From positions 1 through 37,034 of the forward strand of contig CANPBT010000015.1 of assembly GCA_947572415.1 (NCBI GenBank): 37,034 bases of DNA, read 5' to 3'. The notes under the pieces are model-generated. The model searched no databases and was not told the origin of the DNA. It saw only the letters and a program-made list of their open reading frames with translations. Source of the DNA: an uncultured Clostridia bacterium (GTDB taxonomy: Bacteria; Bacillota; Clostridia; Christensenellales; Borkfalkiaceae). This document shows positions 13,361-23,200 of this stretch, piece by piece (positions within the stretch are counted from its first letter, which is position 1; each line of letters starts with the position of its first letter). A program made the translations under genes and the position numbers.

Positions 13361-16306
13361 ATGAAAAAGAGCAAACTTTGGCACGGGCTTTCCGGTGTAA
13401 TGACATTCGTATTTACGCTGTTTATCGCCGTAACGCTGCTTGCCAATAATTTTGCCGGCTACATCAACGATTTCTTCGGACTTACCTCGGGCGGACTTGC
13501 GCTCAAAGGCAGTGCGTATGCTGATAAAGACGGCAATCTTACAGACGAGGGGTACTGGAAGCTTATTAAAGATTCCTACGACTTCTGTGTTCAGCAGGTT
13601 GAGGAGGGCTCGGTTCTTCTGAAAAACGACGGCGCGCTTCCTCTTAAAGAAAGCGAACGCAAGGTAACGCTGTTCGGCAATAACAGCGCGCACACCATAT
13701 GGAGGAGCGGCGCGGGCGGCCCTACACCAAATGAAAACTATGTTATTCATATGGATAAAGCGTTTACCGATAAGGGCTTCGATATAAACACCACGCTTTA
13801 TGAGTTTTATGCAAAGCACAACTACGGCGCAGGTGTAAACCTCGGTAATACAAGCAACGTCGGAGAAACTCCCATAAGCGAATATACGCAGCCTCTCAAG
13901 GATACGTTTGCGAACTATAACGACGCGGCTATCGTTACGTTTGCCCGCTTCGGTACCGAAAACATCGATCCTCCCAAGGGAATTTTAAAGCTTCACGAAA
14001 ATGAAAGAGCGCTTTTGCAGATGATTAAGGACAGCGGCAAGTTCGATAAAATAATAGTTTTGTTGAACGGCCCCCTTGCAATGGAGCTCGACTGGCTCGA
14101 GGAGTTCAACGTAAACGCTTGTCTCTGGTTCGGTAACCCCGGTTATTACGGCTTGCCCGGCGTTGTAAACATTCTTACGGGCGACGCAAACCCTTCGGGA
14201 CACAATACATTCACCTTTGCGGCTAACTCGATGGGCTCGCCCGCCGTACAGAACTTCGGCGATTACACCTATCAGGGCCAGACCACCAACCTCGGCAACA
14301 AATACGTTGTTTATAAAGAGGGTATCTATGTAGGCTACAAATACTACGAAACCAGATATGAGGACGCTATTCTCAATCAGGGTAAAGCAAAATCCGTAAC
14401 GGGCGCGATTGACGGCGCGTCGGAGTGGAAATATGAAGACGAGGTGTGCTTCCCGTTCGGCTTCGGTCTTTCTTATTCGGAATACAGCCAGAAGCTTGAC
14501 GGTATAACCTATAACGCAAAAACGGATAAGTTCACTGCAAACGTAACGGTAAAAAACACCAACAATAAGGCGGGCAAAGCAAGCGTTCAGCTTTACGTTC
14601 AGACTCCTTATACCGATTACGACAAAGAAAACGGCGTTGAAAAGGCTTCTATACAGTTAATGGGATACGAAAAGGTTGACGTGCCCGCAAACGGAACCGA
14701 AAAGGTTAAAATAGAGGTCGACCGCTATCTTATGGCTACGTACGATTCGAAGAACGGCAACGGCGGATACATACTCGAGCCCGGCACGTACTACTTTGCA
14801 ATAGGCAACGGCGCGCACGAAGCTGTAAACCACGTTCTCGGCGCAAAGAATGCAACGGGACTCGTTGACCACACCGGCAAGGCGTTTACGGCAAGCGCGG
14901 ACTGCGTTAAAACTTACGACCCCAAGCTTACCGAAATCGACAGAACGACGTACAAAAATTCACCCTATGAAAATGAAGTAACGGTAGAAAATCAGTTCGC
15001 GGACGCGGACCTCAACTACTGGGTCGACGACGACCAGAAGATTACTTACCTCACCAGAAACGACTGGGAAGGCACCTTCCCTACGGAAGTAAAAACTCTT
15101 CGCACCAACGACAGAATGGTGGAAGCGCTCGATATGGCTAAGTACAAGAAAGCTGCCGACGCCCCCTCGTACAAGGCCGGCAAGGGCACCGTTTACGAAG
15201 TCGAACTCGAGGAGCCGCTCTATTTCAGCGATATGAAGGGAGTGCCTTACGACGACCCGAAGTGGGACGCGCTTGTTTCGCAGCTTTCACTCAAAGAGCT
15301 TATAATTTCCGTTCAGGACGCGAGAAGCATTCCCGGCGTAGCTATTATAAAGAAACCCGCTCAAACCGTTTCCGAAGGGCCCGAAGGCTTGCTTCAGAAG
15401 TTCAACTTCGGCGACAAGCGCGCGGCAACCGGCTTTGCTACGCTTCCTACGGTGGCGGCTTCGTGGGACCACAAGCTGCAAGCTAAATTCGGCGATATGT
15501 ACGCCGAGGAAGCTCTCTTCTGCGGAGCGACAATGGTAAATGCTCCCGGTTGTAACACCATAAGAACTCCTTATACGAGCCGTGCTTCCGAGTATTTCTC
15601 CGAGGACGCAACCTTGTCTTACTACTCCGTTTCCGATGTTATTCTCGCAATGCGTACAAAGGGACTTATATGCAACGTCAAGCACTGCTTCCTTAACGAG
15701 CAGGAAACCAACCGTCAGGGCGTTTCCACCTTCTGTAACGAGCAGGCTATCCGCGAAATTTATCTCAAACCCTTCGAGGGCGCTCTTACCAGAGGAAAAT
15801 CCCTCGGAATAATGACTGCTTACAACAGAATTGGCTTACAGTATGCCGCAACTCATAAAACTCTTATGATGACCGTTCTTCGCGGCGAGTGGGGATATGA
15901 GGGGACGATTATCGACGACGCTCTTACATATCGTGCAAATTACAGCGTAGGCCCCGATATGTTGATGGCCGGCACTAATATGTGGTGTCTTGACGGTAAC
16001 AGAGGCAAGGAGCTTAAGGATGCAATAGAAAACACCGACGACGGCGCTATGCTTAAAGAGCTGCAGGAAGCTAACAAGCACATATTCTTCAGTATGATTA
16101 ATTCGTCCATGGGCGGAAGCGTCGACGCAAATACGGTAGTAAGCACCTCGATGAACTGGTGGCAGGGAGTCTTAGTCGCAATAGACGTGGTGCTCGGCGT
16201 TGCCGCAGTAGGCGCGATAGTATTGTTTGTATTAACTACCTATAAAAAGAAAGCGGTAAACGCCGCAGATAATTCCGTAAAGGAGGAAAACGGCAATGAA
16301 CTTTAA
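13361..16306 (+). CDS. Membrane-anchored, circularly permuted GH3 glycosidase
   Basis: A 981-residue glycoside hydrolase family 3 protein in the reversed domain order known from ruminal beta-glucosidases: C-type domain first (about 55-370, including EEGSVLLKNDGALPL), fibronectin III-like domain (about 370-490), then the (beta/alpha)8 domain (about 630-910). Motifs in the barrel are VKHCFLNEQE (Lys774, His775) and GYEGTIIDDA, where Asp853 aligns with the nucleophile of the usual SDW motif, here read DDA. It may cleave beta-glucosides or beta-xylosides, and the altered motif leaves activity open. An N-terminal hydrophobic segment (about 13-32) and a C-terminal membrane segment (about 935-958, then YKKK) place the enzyme outside the cell. 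AGGAGG 13344-13349 sets the start. It is first in an operon with a small membrane protein (11-bp overlap) and a lipoprotein. Confidence 0.9.
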   Translation: MKKSKLWHGLSGVMTFVFTLFIAVTLLANNFAGYINDFFGLTSGGLALKGSAYADKDGNLTDEGYWKLIKDSYDFCVQQVEEGSVLLKNDGALPLKESERKVTLFGNNSAHTIWRSGAGGPTPNENYVIHMDKAFTDKGFDINTTLYEFYAKHNYGAGVNLGNTSNVGETPISEYTQPLKDTFANYNDAAIVTFARFGTENIDPPKGILKLHENERALLQMIKDSGKFDKIIVLLNGPLAMELDWLEEFNVNACLWFGNPGYYGLPGVVNILTGDANPSGHNTFTFAANSMGSPAVQNFGDYTYQGQTTNLGNKYVVYKEGIYVGYKYYETRYEDAILNQGKAKSVTGAIDGASEWKYEDEVCFPFGFGLSYSEYSQKLDGITYNAKTDKFTANVTVKNTNNKAGKASVQLYVQTPYTDYDKENGVEKASIQLMGYEKVDVPANGTEKVKIEVDRYLMATYDSKNGNGGYILEPGTYYFAIGNGAHEAVNHVLGAKNATGLVDHTGKAFTASADCVKTYDPKLTEIDRTTYKNSPYENEVTVENQFADADLNYWVDDDQKITYLTRNDWEGTFPTEVKTLRTNDRMVEALDMAKYKKAADAPSYKAGKGTVYEVELEEPLYFSDMKGVPYDDPKWDALVSQLSLKELIISVQDARSIPGVAIIKKPAQTVSEGPEGLLQKFNFGDKRAATGFATLPTVAASWDHKLQAKFGDMYAEEALFCGATMVNAPGCNTIRTPYTSRASEYFSEDATLSYYSVSDVILAMRTKGLICNVKHCFLNEQETNRQGVSTFCNEQAIREIYLKPFEGALTRGKSLGIMTAYNRIGLQYAATHKTLMMTVLRGEWGYEGTIIDDALTYRANYSVGPDMLMAGTNMWCLDGNRGKELKDAIENTDDGAMLKELQEANKHIFFSMINSSMGGSVDANTVVSTSMNWWQGVLVAIDVVLGVAAVGAIVLFVLTTYKKKAVNAADNSVKEENGNEL

Positions 16307-16721
16307 AGAATTGTTTAAAAGCAAGGGCTTAGGTTACTGGATTTGCACCGGTGCGGCTGTCGCTTCGCTAATCATGGCGATTATAGTGTTTGCAACAAAC
16401 GGCAGCGCTCTGCCCGGCGTGCATACAGACGGATACGTTATCGGTATAGTATTGCTTTTACCTATCATAGTGCAGGCGGTTGTAACGTTCTTCCCCGTAC
16501 GCTTTTCGGGAATTATCAACGTAGCTCTTTACGGAATAGCCTTTGCTACCGTGCTTTTAAGAATACCCGAGGCCGTTGCCGACTATTTCAACAACGTGCA
16601 CTATCAGGGCGGAAATTTCGGTATGTGCGTATTTTATGCGGTTGCGGTACTGCTTCTTGCCGCTGCCGGCATAGTGGGATGCTTCTTCGACCAGGATAAA
16701 GAAGAAAAATATTTGATATAA
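16296..16721 (+). CDS. Small multi-pass membrane protein of the GH3 operon
   Basis: A 141-residue protein with about four hydrophobic segments (around residues 14-33, 46-66, 71-90 and 108-130) and charged ends, so an integral membrane protein. No family is recognised. Its start overlaps the GH3 gene by 11 bp and has AAGGAGG inside the GH3 coding end, which suggests coupled translation. The next gene follows after 10 bp. The tight link to a membrane-anchored glycosidase and a lipoprotein suggests a partner or anchor in the same surface complex, but no transport motif is visible. Confidence 0.8.
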   Translation: MNFKELFKSKGLGYWICTGAAVASLIMAIIVFATNGSALPGVHTDGYVIGIVLLLPIIVQAVVTFFPVRFSGIINVALYGIAFATVLLRIPEAVADYFNNVHYQGGNFGMCVFYAVAVLLLAAAGIVGCFFDQDKEEKYLI

Positions 16722-16731
16722 GGAGAAAAAT

Positions 16732-18348
16732 ATGAATAAGCGTAACTTGTTGATATGCGGATTGCTCGCTTTAGGCGTTACGTCCACGGCAGTCGCTTTA
16801 GTTGGTTGTAATGCGCCGGAGGAAGAGGTGCCCGACATTAAAGAAACGGTAAGATACTCCGAAGAAACAAACCCTTATGCCGAGCTCACATGGCAAGAGA
16901 TTGCAACTATAGACGACTGGGGCAAGAAACTGACGGAGGCGCCCATCAGCTATCAGTTCGAGGGCTCGTATTCCGAAGCTTATCAGGGCAATTACCACCG
17001 CGATTATCTGTATATGAACTGCTATGAGGACGGCTCTCTTCACGCAACCTACGGCGCCAACAGCAACTATTACGGTTACTGGACGAATGTTGACAGAAGG
17101 GGAAATCAGGATTTAGTGCTTCACGTCCTGAATTATAACGGTAGTGAGTATAACAGCGGAATTTACGATTTGGTTTGTGACGAGGCGAACTCGGAATACT
17201 ATGATTTCGCATCCAACATTCACAATCCGCTTAACGGAGGTCGTACAGTTACAATCAGCGGTTATCGTTACTCGCCCGTTAAAAGTCTTGAAGTAACAAC
17301 CTCGGACCAAAGCTCCGGCTGTATTATCGGCGACGATATGAATTATACCGGTCTTGTTGTAAAGGTAAACAGAGAAAACGGTAAAAGTATAGCTATAGAC
17401 GAGGAATCCTACAAGGACTCCACCTGCCGCGTTAAATTCGAAGGCTTCGACAGCTCGGAGGCGGGAGATATCGATATAAAAGTAAGCTATGTAAATACCG
17501 AAATTTCGACGACATACAAGGTAAAGGTAGTGGGCGTTACGGCTATCGAGCTCAATACGACAAAGGTTATAAAGGAATTCAATGTAGGAGATAAAATCAA
17601 TACCGACGGACTTATAATCAACGCTACCAGAGACGACGGAGTCGTAGCCGTGCTCGGCGTCGACAAGTGCGAGGTGAAATGCTCGGGCGAAGCGGGCGAA
17701 AGCGTTCCCGTCACGATTTCTTTCCAGGGCATTGAAGAGTCGTACAACGTTAAAATCAAGCCCGTCGTTTTGAATGGCGAGCTTGACAACGGGAATAAAA
17801 TTACCGTCAAGTTGGTTTCTCTTACCGATTGCGAATATACCGTAGGCGGAAAAACTTATCGTCTGAATTACAGTAAATCTAACGTCAGCGGTACAACATA
17901 CTGTATGTTAAGCAAGCCGGAGAGCGCCGATATCCCCGCAGCGGTATGGGAAGAGATCAATACTAATTACGTTATCTTAGCCGCCGAGGGCGCTATCAAG
18001 GTAAGTAAAATGATAGCTTATTCAATCCCCGATTCAGGCGACGGCGACACGCCCGGAACGCCCAGATATGAAAACGAGCCTATGCTCGGCATCGGCGGCG
18101 GTACCGAACAGCGTACGCTTGTAATAGACTCGGCGGCAGGAACCGCAACCATTTCGTATAAGTACTGGTATGCGGGGCATACGGATACGTTCGTGTGCAA
18201 ATATACGCTTGAAAACGGTGTGCTTACTCTTACCGAGGAAATAAGCAAGCAGGTAGGCGGCAGCGGCGCTCAATTCCAAAACCTTCATAAGGTATGGACG
18301 TTACAAAGCGACGGTACGGCATTAAGAACACCTTTTGTAAGCGGCTGA
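16732..18348 (+). CDS. Surface lipoprotein with two Big_3-type Ig-like domains
   Basis: A 538-residue exported lipoprotein: short basic start, hydrophobic segment, lipobox LVGC with lipid-modified Cys26. Residues about 30-180 form an unrecognised domain rich in Tyr, Asn and Gly. Residues about 185-265 and 267-345 fit bacterial Ig-like group 3 domains (GLVVKVNRENG, then IDIKVSYVN and TTYKVKV; second copy with GLIINATRDDG and VTISFQG). The C-terminal part (about 345-538) is strand-rich, contains a DSGDGDTPGTP linker and is not recognised. It is the third gene of the GH3 operon, so it likely works at the surface in glycan binding or as a scaffold. A hairpin follows the gene. Confidence 0.8.
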   Translation: MNKRNLLICGLLALGVTSTAVALVGCNAPEEEVPDIKETVRYSEETNPYAELTWQEIATIDDWGKKLTEAPISYQFEGSYSEAYQGNYHRDYLYMNCYEDGSLHATYGANSNYYGYWTNVDRRGNQDLVLHVLNYNGSEYNSGIYDLVCDEANSEYYDFASNIHNPLNGGRTVTISGYRYSPVKSLEVTTSDQSSGCIIGDDMNYTGLVVKVNRENGKSIAIDEESYKDSTCRVKFEGFDSSEAGDIDIKVSYVNTEISTTYKVKVVGVTAIELNTTKVIKEFNVGDKINTDGLIINATRDDGVVAVLGVDKCEVKCSGEAGESVPVTISFQGIEESYNVKIKPVVLNGELDNGNKITVKLVSLTDCEYTVGGKTYRLNYSKSNVSGTTYCMLSKPESADIPAAVWEEINTNYVILAAEGAIKVSKMIAYSIPDSGDGDTPGTPRYENEPMLGIGGGTEQRTLVIDSAAGTATISYKYWYAGHTDTFVCKYTLENGVLTLTEEISKQVGGSGAQFQNLHKVWTLQSDGTALRTPFVSG

Positions 18349-18393
18349 AAAAATTAATTAAAACACTCTTTTCTCCTTCAAATGCGAATGAAA

Positions 18394-18423
18394 CTGCACA
18401 AGCCGCGGAAGCGGCTTGTGCAG
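18394..18423 (+). terminator. Hairpin ending the GH3 operon
   Basis: CTGCACAAGCCGC at 18394-18406 pairs perfectly with GCGGCTTGTGCAG at 18411-18423 around a GGAA tetraloop. Weak outer pairing (CAAATG with CATTTG) may lengthen it. No clear T-run follows. Confidence 0.65.
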
Positions 18424-18488
18424 GGACATTTGCGTCGTAAGGAAAACGGCTTAGTAACAAAATTTTAAGGTGGAGTGCAATAATCGTT

Positions 18489-18516
18489 TTGTTTCACTCC
18501 GCTTTTTTGATATAAT
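18489..18516 (+). promoter_or_regulatory. Predicted promoter of the GH43 gene
   Basis: TATAAT at 18511-18516, with a weak -35 (TTGTTT, 18489-18494) 16 bp upstream. Its position shows that translation cannot begin at the earlier in-frame codons and supports ATG 18539. The 42-bp element of the AraC cluster is not seen here. Confidence 0.55.
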
Positions 18517-18538
18517 GAATTCAGATAAGAGGTACAAA

Positions 18539-19966
18539 ATGAGCAATCTACAAGTATTCAACCCCTATCTGCCGAGCTGGGAATATATCCCCGACGGCGA
18601 ACCGCACGTGTTCGGCGACAGGGTTTATATTTACGGCAGCCACGATAAGTTCAACGGCAAGACGTTCTGCATGAACGATTACGTATGCTGGTCCGCGCCC
18701 GTCGACAATCTGAAAGAGTGGAAGTACGAGGGGGTTATCTGGAAAAAGTCGGACGACCCTACGAACATTAAGGGTATGTTCAAGGAAATGTACGCGCCCG
18801 ACGTGGTTCGCGGCAATGACGGAAAGTATTATCTTTACTATTTTATGGGTAACCACGGCACAATCGGCGTTGCTGTGTGCGATACCCCCGCGGGCAGGTA
18901 CAAATACCACGGCAGAGTGCGCTATCCCGGCGGCAAGACGCTGGGCAGAAACAAGGAAAAGGATTTGCACCAGTTCGACCCGGGCGTATTCCGCGACGAC
19001 GACGGCAAAATTTATTTATATACGGGGTTTTCGCCCAAAAGCCCCAACATATTCACTCGGTTTAAGCCGGTCAATAAAAACGGCGCCATGGGCGCTGAGC
19101 TCGAAAACGATATGCTTACCTTAAAGCTTCCGCTTAAACGTATAGCGCGGTCGCAGCACTGCTCAAAGGGCACGGGCTACGAGGGACATGAGTTTTTCGA
19201 AGCAAGCTCGATGCGCAAGTTCAACGGCAAGTATTATTTCATTTATTCTTCCGTAAAGGGGCACGAGCTTTGCTATGCAATGGGCGACAGCCCTCTCGGC
19301 GAGTTCGAGTATAAGGGTACGCTCGTCAGCCTCGGCGATTTGGGGATTTCGGATAAAGCCCTTAACTATCTCGGCAACACTCACGGCAGTATAGAGTTTA
19401 TAAACGGTAAATATTACGTGTTCTATCACCGCCAGACCAACAGACATTGCTATTCGCGGCAGGCGTGCGCGGAAGAGATTAAAATGAATGCGGACGGCAC
19501 TTTCTCGCAGGCGGAAATAACCAGCTGCGGGCTGAACGGCGGCGCGCTCAAAGCCGAGGGCGAGTACGAGGCGAGGATTGCTTGCAATCTGTTTTCCAAA
19601 AAGGGCGTAAAATTTTACACGTTCAAAACCCGCGCGGGGTGCCACCCGTACTTTACGCAGAGCGGCGGGGACAGAGAGAATAACCCCGACCAGTATATAG
19701 CCAACTTCTGCGACGGGGCGACGGCGGGATTTAAGTACTTTGAATTTGACGGCGCAAATAAAATTTCCGTAAATATTTGCGGGAATGCGGACGGCGTAAT
19801 CAAGGTTACCGACGGCAAAGATACGGTTGCGGCCATACCCGTCAAGCCGTGCAAAACCCGCAAGGTATTTTCGGCAGAGCTTAACGTGCAAAACGGCGTA
19901 AAACCGCTGTATTTTACGTTCAACGGCAAAGGTAATTTCTGTTTTCACAGTTTAGGATTTAATTAA
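18539..19966 (+). CDS. Glycoside hydrolase family 43 (beta-xylosidase/arabinofuranosidase-like)
   Basis: A 475-residue GH43 enzyme of the five-bladed propeller fold. The likely catalytic triad is Asp19 in IPDGEPHVF (base), Asp147 in QFDPGVFRDDDG (pKa tuning) and Glu221 in HEFFEASSMRK (acid). The propeller covers about residues 1-330; the rest forms a beta-sandwich-like accessory domain. There is no signal peptide, so it should act in the cytoplasm on imported oligosaccharides, probably xylo- or arabino-oligosaccharides. The frame opens at 18470, but ATG 18539 with AGAGG 6 nt upstream begins the homology. It has its own promoter and terminator. With XylA, XylB and transketolase nearby it fits xylan side-chain or xylo-oligosaccharide use; exact substrate is not readable. 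Confidence 0.92.
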   Translation: MSNLQVFNPYLPSWEYIPDGEPHVFGDRVYIYGSHDKFNGKTFCMNDYVCWSAPVDNLKEWKYEGVIWKKSDDPTNIKGMFKEMYAPDVVRGNDGKYYLYYFMGNHGTIGVAVCDTPAGRYKYHGRVRYPGGKTLGRNKEKDLHQFDPGVFRDDDGKIYLYTGFSPKSPNIFTRFKPVNKNGAMGAELENDMLTLKLPLKRIARSQHCSKGTGYEGHEFFEASSMRKFNGKYYFIYSSVKGHELCYAMGDSPLGEFEYKGTLVSLGDLGISDKALNYLGNTHGSIEFINGKYYVFYHRQTNRHCYSRQACAEEIKMNADGTFSQAEITSCGLNGGALKAEGEYEARIACNLFSKKGVKFYTFKTRAGCHPYFTQSGGDRENNPDQYIANFCDGATAGFKYFEFDGANKISVNICGNADGVIKVTDGKDTVAAIPVKPCKTRKVFSAELNVQNGVKPLYFTFNGKGNFCFHSLGFN

Positions 19967-19978
19967 GACCGTATTCCG

Positions 19979-20015
19979 AAAGGGGGCGGCGCGTTTCAAC
20001 GCGCCGCCCCCCTTT
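19979..20015 (+). terminator. Strong terminator after GH43
   Basis: GGGGGCGGCGCGTT at 19982-19995 pairs with AACGCGCCGCCCCC at 19998-20011; flanking A and T stretches give a terminator in both directions. Confidence 0.8.
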
Positions 20016-20070
20016 CATAATGCGTTGGGGATAACAATAATATAGAGAAAACGGCAATTTCCGCCGTGCG

Positions 20071-20239
20071 CGTCAAAAATTGTCGCATTTGGGATACATT
20101 TGACGAAAACCCCCGATTTCGGCGGCGCGTATGCTTGACAACCCGGGGGTGGGGTGATATCATAATAATGAAATATTGTCTGTACTTATTAAGGGTGAAA
20201 ATTTTAAAAATCGATTAGTAAATTGTGTATAACACAATT
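20071..20239 (+). promoter_or_regulatory. Promoter and candidate operators of the giant gene
   Basis: TTGACA (20135-20140), 17 bp, TATCAT (20158-20163) form a good promoter. Three inverted repeats surround it: CGTCAAA (20071-20077) with TTTGACG (20099-20105); ACCCCCG (20109-20115) with CGGGGGT (20144-20150), which bracket the -35 box; and the palindrome AATTGTG-TATAA-CACAATT (20221-20239) just before the ribosome site. The last has the arm sequence and spacing of a LacI-type operator. These suggest control by dedicated repressors, not by the AraC regulator. Confidence 0.6.
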
Positions 20240-20258
20240 ATATTAAGGGGAGTTTTTC

Positions 20259-23200
20259 ATGAAAAACTTTGTGTTAAGGGAAAAATTAACAGCTTTATTG
20301 ACCGTCTTAATGGCGGTCTGCTTGTCTGTGTGTGCATTGATGTTTGCCGTACGGTATGCGCCGCTTGCCGCCGACGAAAAAGTCGCAGTAACCAGCGCTG
20401 CAAGCGGAAAAGTATCGTTAGGCGAGCTTTGCGAGCGCCACGATTTGATTTACGCCGTTTTGCCCGGAGGGACAGCATATTTAAGCAAAGACAAAAGTTT
20501 GCAAAAGCTTTATTCCGAAAACAGGCTTACTGTTTATAATTTCGATGACGAATTTGTAACAAGTAATAATGAGTTATTAGGATATAAAAATAGTGGAAAA
20601 ACGCTTTCACATGCTAAAACTTTATTAGTTGTGCCTAATACCGTTACTGCCATTAGCGCTAGTACCGAGACTAACGGAAGTGTTGCCGCTACGGATATGT
20701 TCAGAAGCAATCCCGCCAGTATTTTCGGTATTGCTTTTGAAGACGGAAGCAAAATAGCAAGCGTCCCCGATAATTTGTTTAATAATTTTACAAACCTTTA
20801 TTTCTGTATATTGCCGAGTTCGGTTACGTCTATCGGTGAAAACGCATTTCAAGGTTGCACCGTTTTGCAAGATATCGTTATGCCTAATGTAACAAGTATA
20901 GGCAAAAATGCTTTTAACGGCGCAATAAATATGTATCATATTTCATTACCCGCTACGCTTACTTCGATAAATGACGGGGCGTTTACCGATACGCTTGCTT
21001 TATGCGATATTGAAAACAACTCTGACAGTATTTCTGCCACAACAAGCATTTTCCCTTATGCGATGAATATATATGGGTCGTCTGCCAAAAACGCGGCGGG
21101 CGGTAAGTCTTATTTGCGCGTATATGATTATTACGAGACAACGCCGTCGGGGGTGGACGGTTTGGAAAGAGAGTTTAATAAAAGCCTCGTATTTTGCTAT
21201 AATAATTTGCGAGAAGGCATATTGGCTTCTACAAGTGCAGGAAATGTAAATTATAGCAAGAAATGGTATTTTATTACTTTGGCCGGGGCAGAAGACAAAG
21301 ATGTTGACAAGATAAATTGGCAATTATCGACGACATATGAATTCCCGAAAGAGATTGATTTAACCGCCGCTCATAGTAAGATAACTTATGATTGGCTTGG
21401 TAGCGATGGGACGAAGTATATAAATAATTTTACAGTTTCAACTGACGGTGCAATTGATAAAACGATAACGCAATACGATATAAATTTTGCTGCATGTCAC
21501 AGTAAAAGATTTCCGCGAATAATATTTCCGGAAGGTACGGTAACAACAGTCGGCGATTATGCATTTTTAGGTTCGCAAATCAATTTGGTTGATATAGCTG
21601 AAAGCATAACAACTATCGGAAAGTCGGCTTTCAGGGTATGTCACAGACCTCAAGCAAATGTAAACAATACAATATATATACGGGCAACAGATCCTACAAA
21701 ATTAAATATAGGACAATTTGCTTTCAGTGTAGTGAGCGCTTGGGGCACTGTTCCTAAGGATCCGACGGCGGGAAGTGTAGACCGCAAATTCATATTTGCT
21801 AATAATACTGCTTATGATAAGGAAAGTTATACTGATAAACAGAAAAAATATAATTCAGCCGGAGACAGCGGACTCAAATACACCTACCTTGTGCCTTTAA
21901 ATACCGTAGTAACCGACGGCGCAAGCACAAAAAAAACTTATACGGAAGAAGACAGACTTTATAACGAAAATTTTACGCTTACAAAAGACGCAAACGGCAA
22001 GTGGACGGAAAAAACCTCTGGGGTTAAGCTGCCAGCGCTGGAAGGGTATACTTACAATATATGGTACGCTGACAATACGTTCAGGACGGCTTATAACGAC
22101 GATAAAAGTATAGATAATGCGAAATTGAAGAGCGCGTTGTCGGCGAGTTCGGTTTCGGAGTTAAACCTTTATACAAAATATATTACACCGCCCGAGTTCG
22201 AGGAAAAAACGTTTACGTTTAATAATGAGGTTTCGGCAACGAAGTCTTTGAAGTTTGAAGCGGCGTTAGGGTTCACCGAAGCAAATAAAGAAGACTATGC
22301 CGTACCCGACAGCGTCAAATATACAAATTTTAATAATGTGGTTTCGGATACTTCCGTCGTACAGAACGCGGGTATATATACCGTACCCATAGTACTCAAT
22401 CCCAAATGGGGCAGTTGGGATAATTCGAGCGTATATACCGCTGAGATTACGGTCAACCGGGCGGAACTGGATTTGGGCGATTTAAACAACATTCCCGAAT
22501 TCGTTACTTTGGCAGGCGCGCCTCTCGGCGGCACGGGTGAAGGCACCACGCTTAACTTCTATCCCGACGGTTGGTATTTATACGCAAAAACCGACAGCAA
22601 TCCGAGCGCAACGAAAACCGTATTGAATTCCTATGCGCGGTATACGCAAGCCCCCATTACCATATCGGCAACCGATAAAATGAACGCGTATTATACGGTC
22701 AACACAAATTCGAACGCAACCCAGACAGATTCGGGCGAATATCTGGCTCAATTTACGTTTGAAATGACCGACCACAATTACGTTTTCGTAAATACCTCTT
22801 ACGAAAAGAATAAAAGCACGTTTGAAAAGTTAGGCATATCGTATACGAACTTTACTGCGGGTTCGACAAACGTCACGAGCGCGACGGTAACGAAGTACTG
22901 GTACATAGTAATGCAGCAAAACTGGCTTATCGATAGCGAAGCCTCCGCAGGGGATAAGGAGCAGTTTAAGCTGATTACCAAAGACGGACAGGCGGCGTCG
23001 TCTTTGGAATATGGGTCGGTTTTCGGTAAGGACAATGGCGAGTATCAGTTACACAAGCCCCAGCTCGCAATGGGTAAAACAGACGATATTAAATTTACTG
23101 TAACATACGATAACGTTGCAATTACGGCGGAAGCTTTGCCCGTTGACAAGTTATCGGAATATATCAACTCCGCAATGCCCGCGGGCACCTATACAATCAG

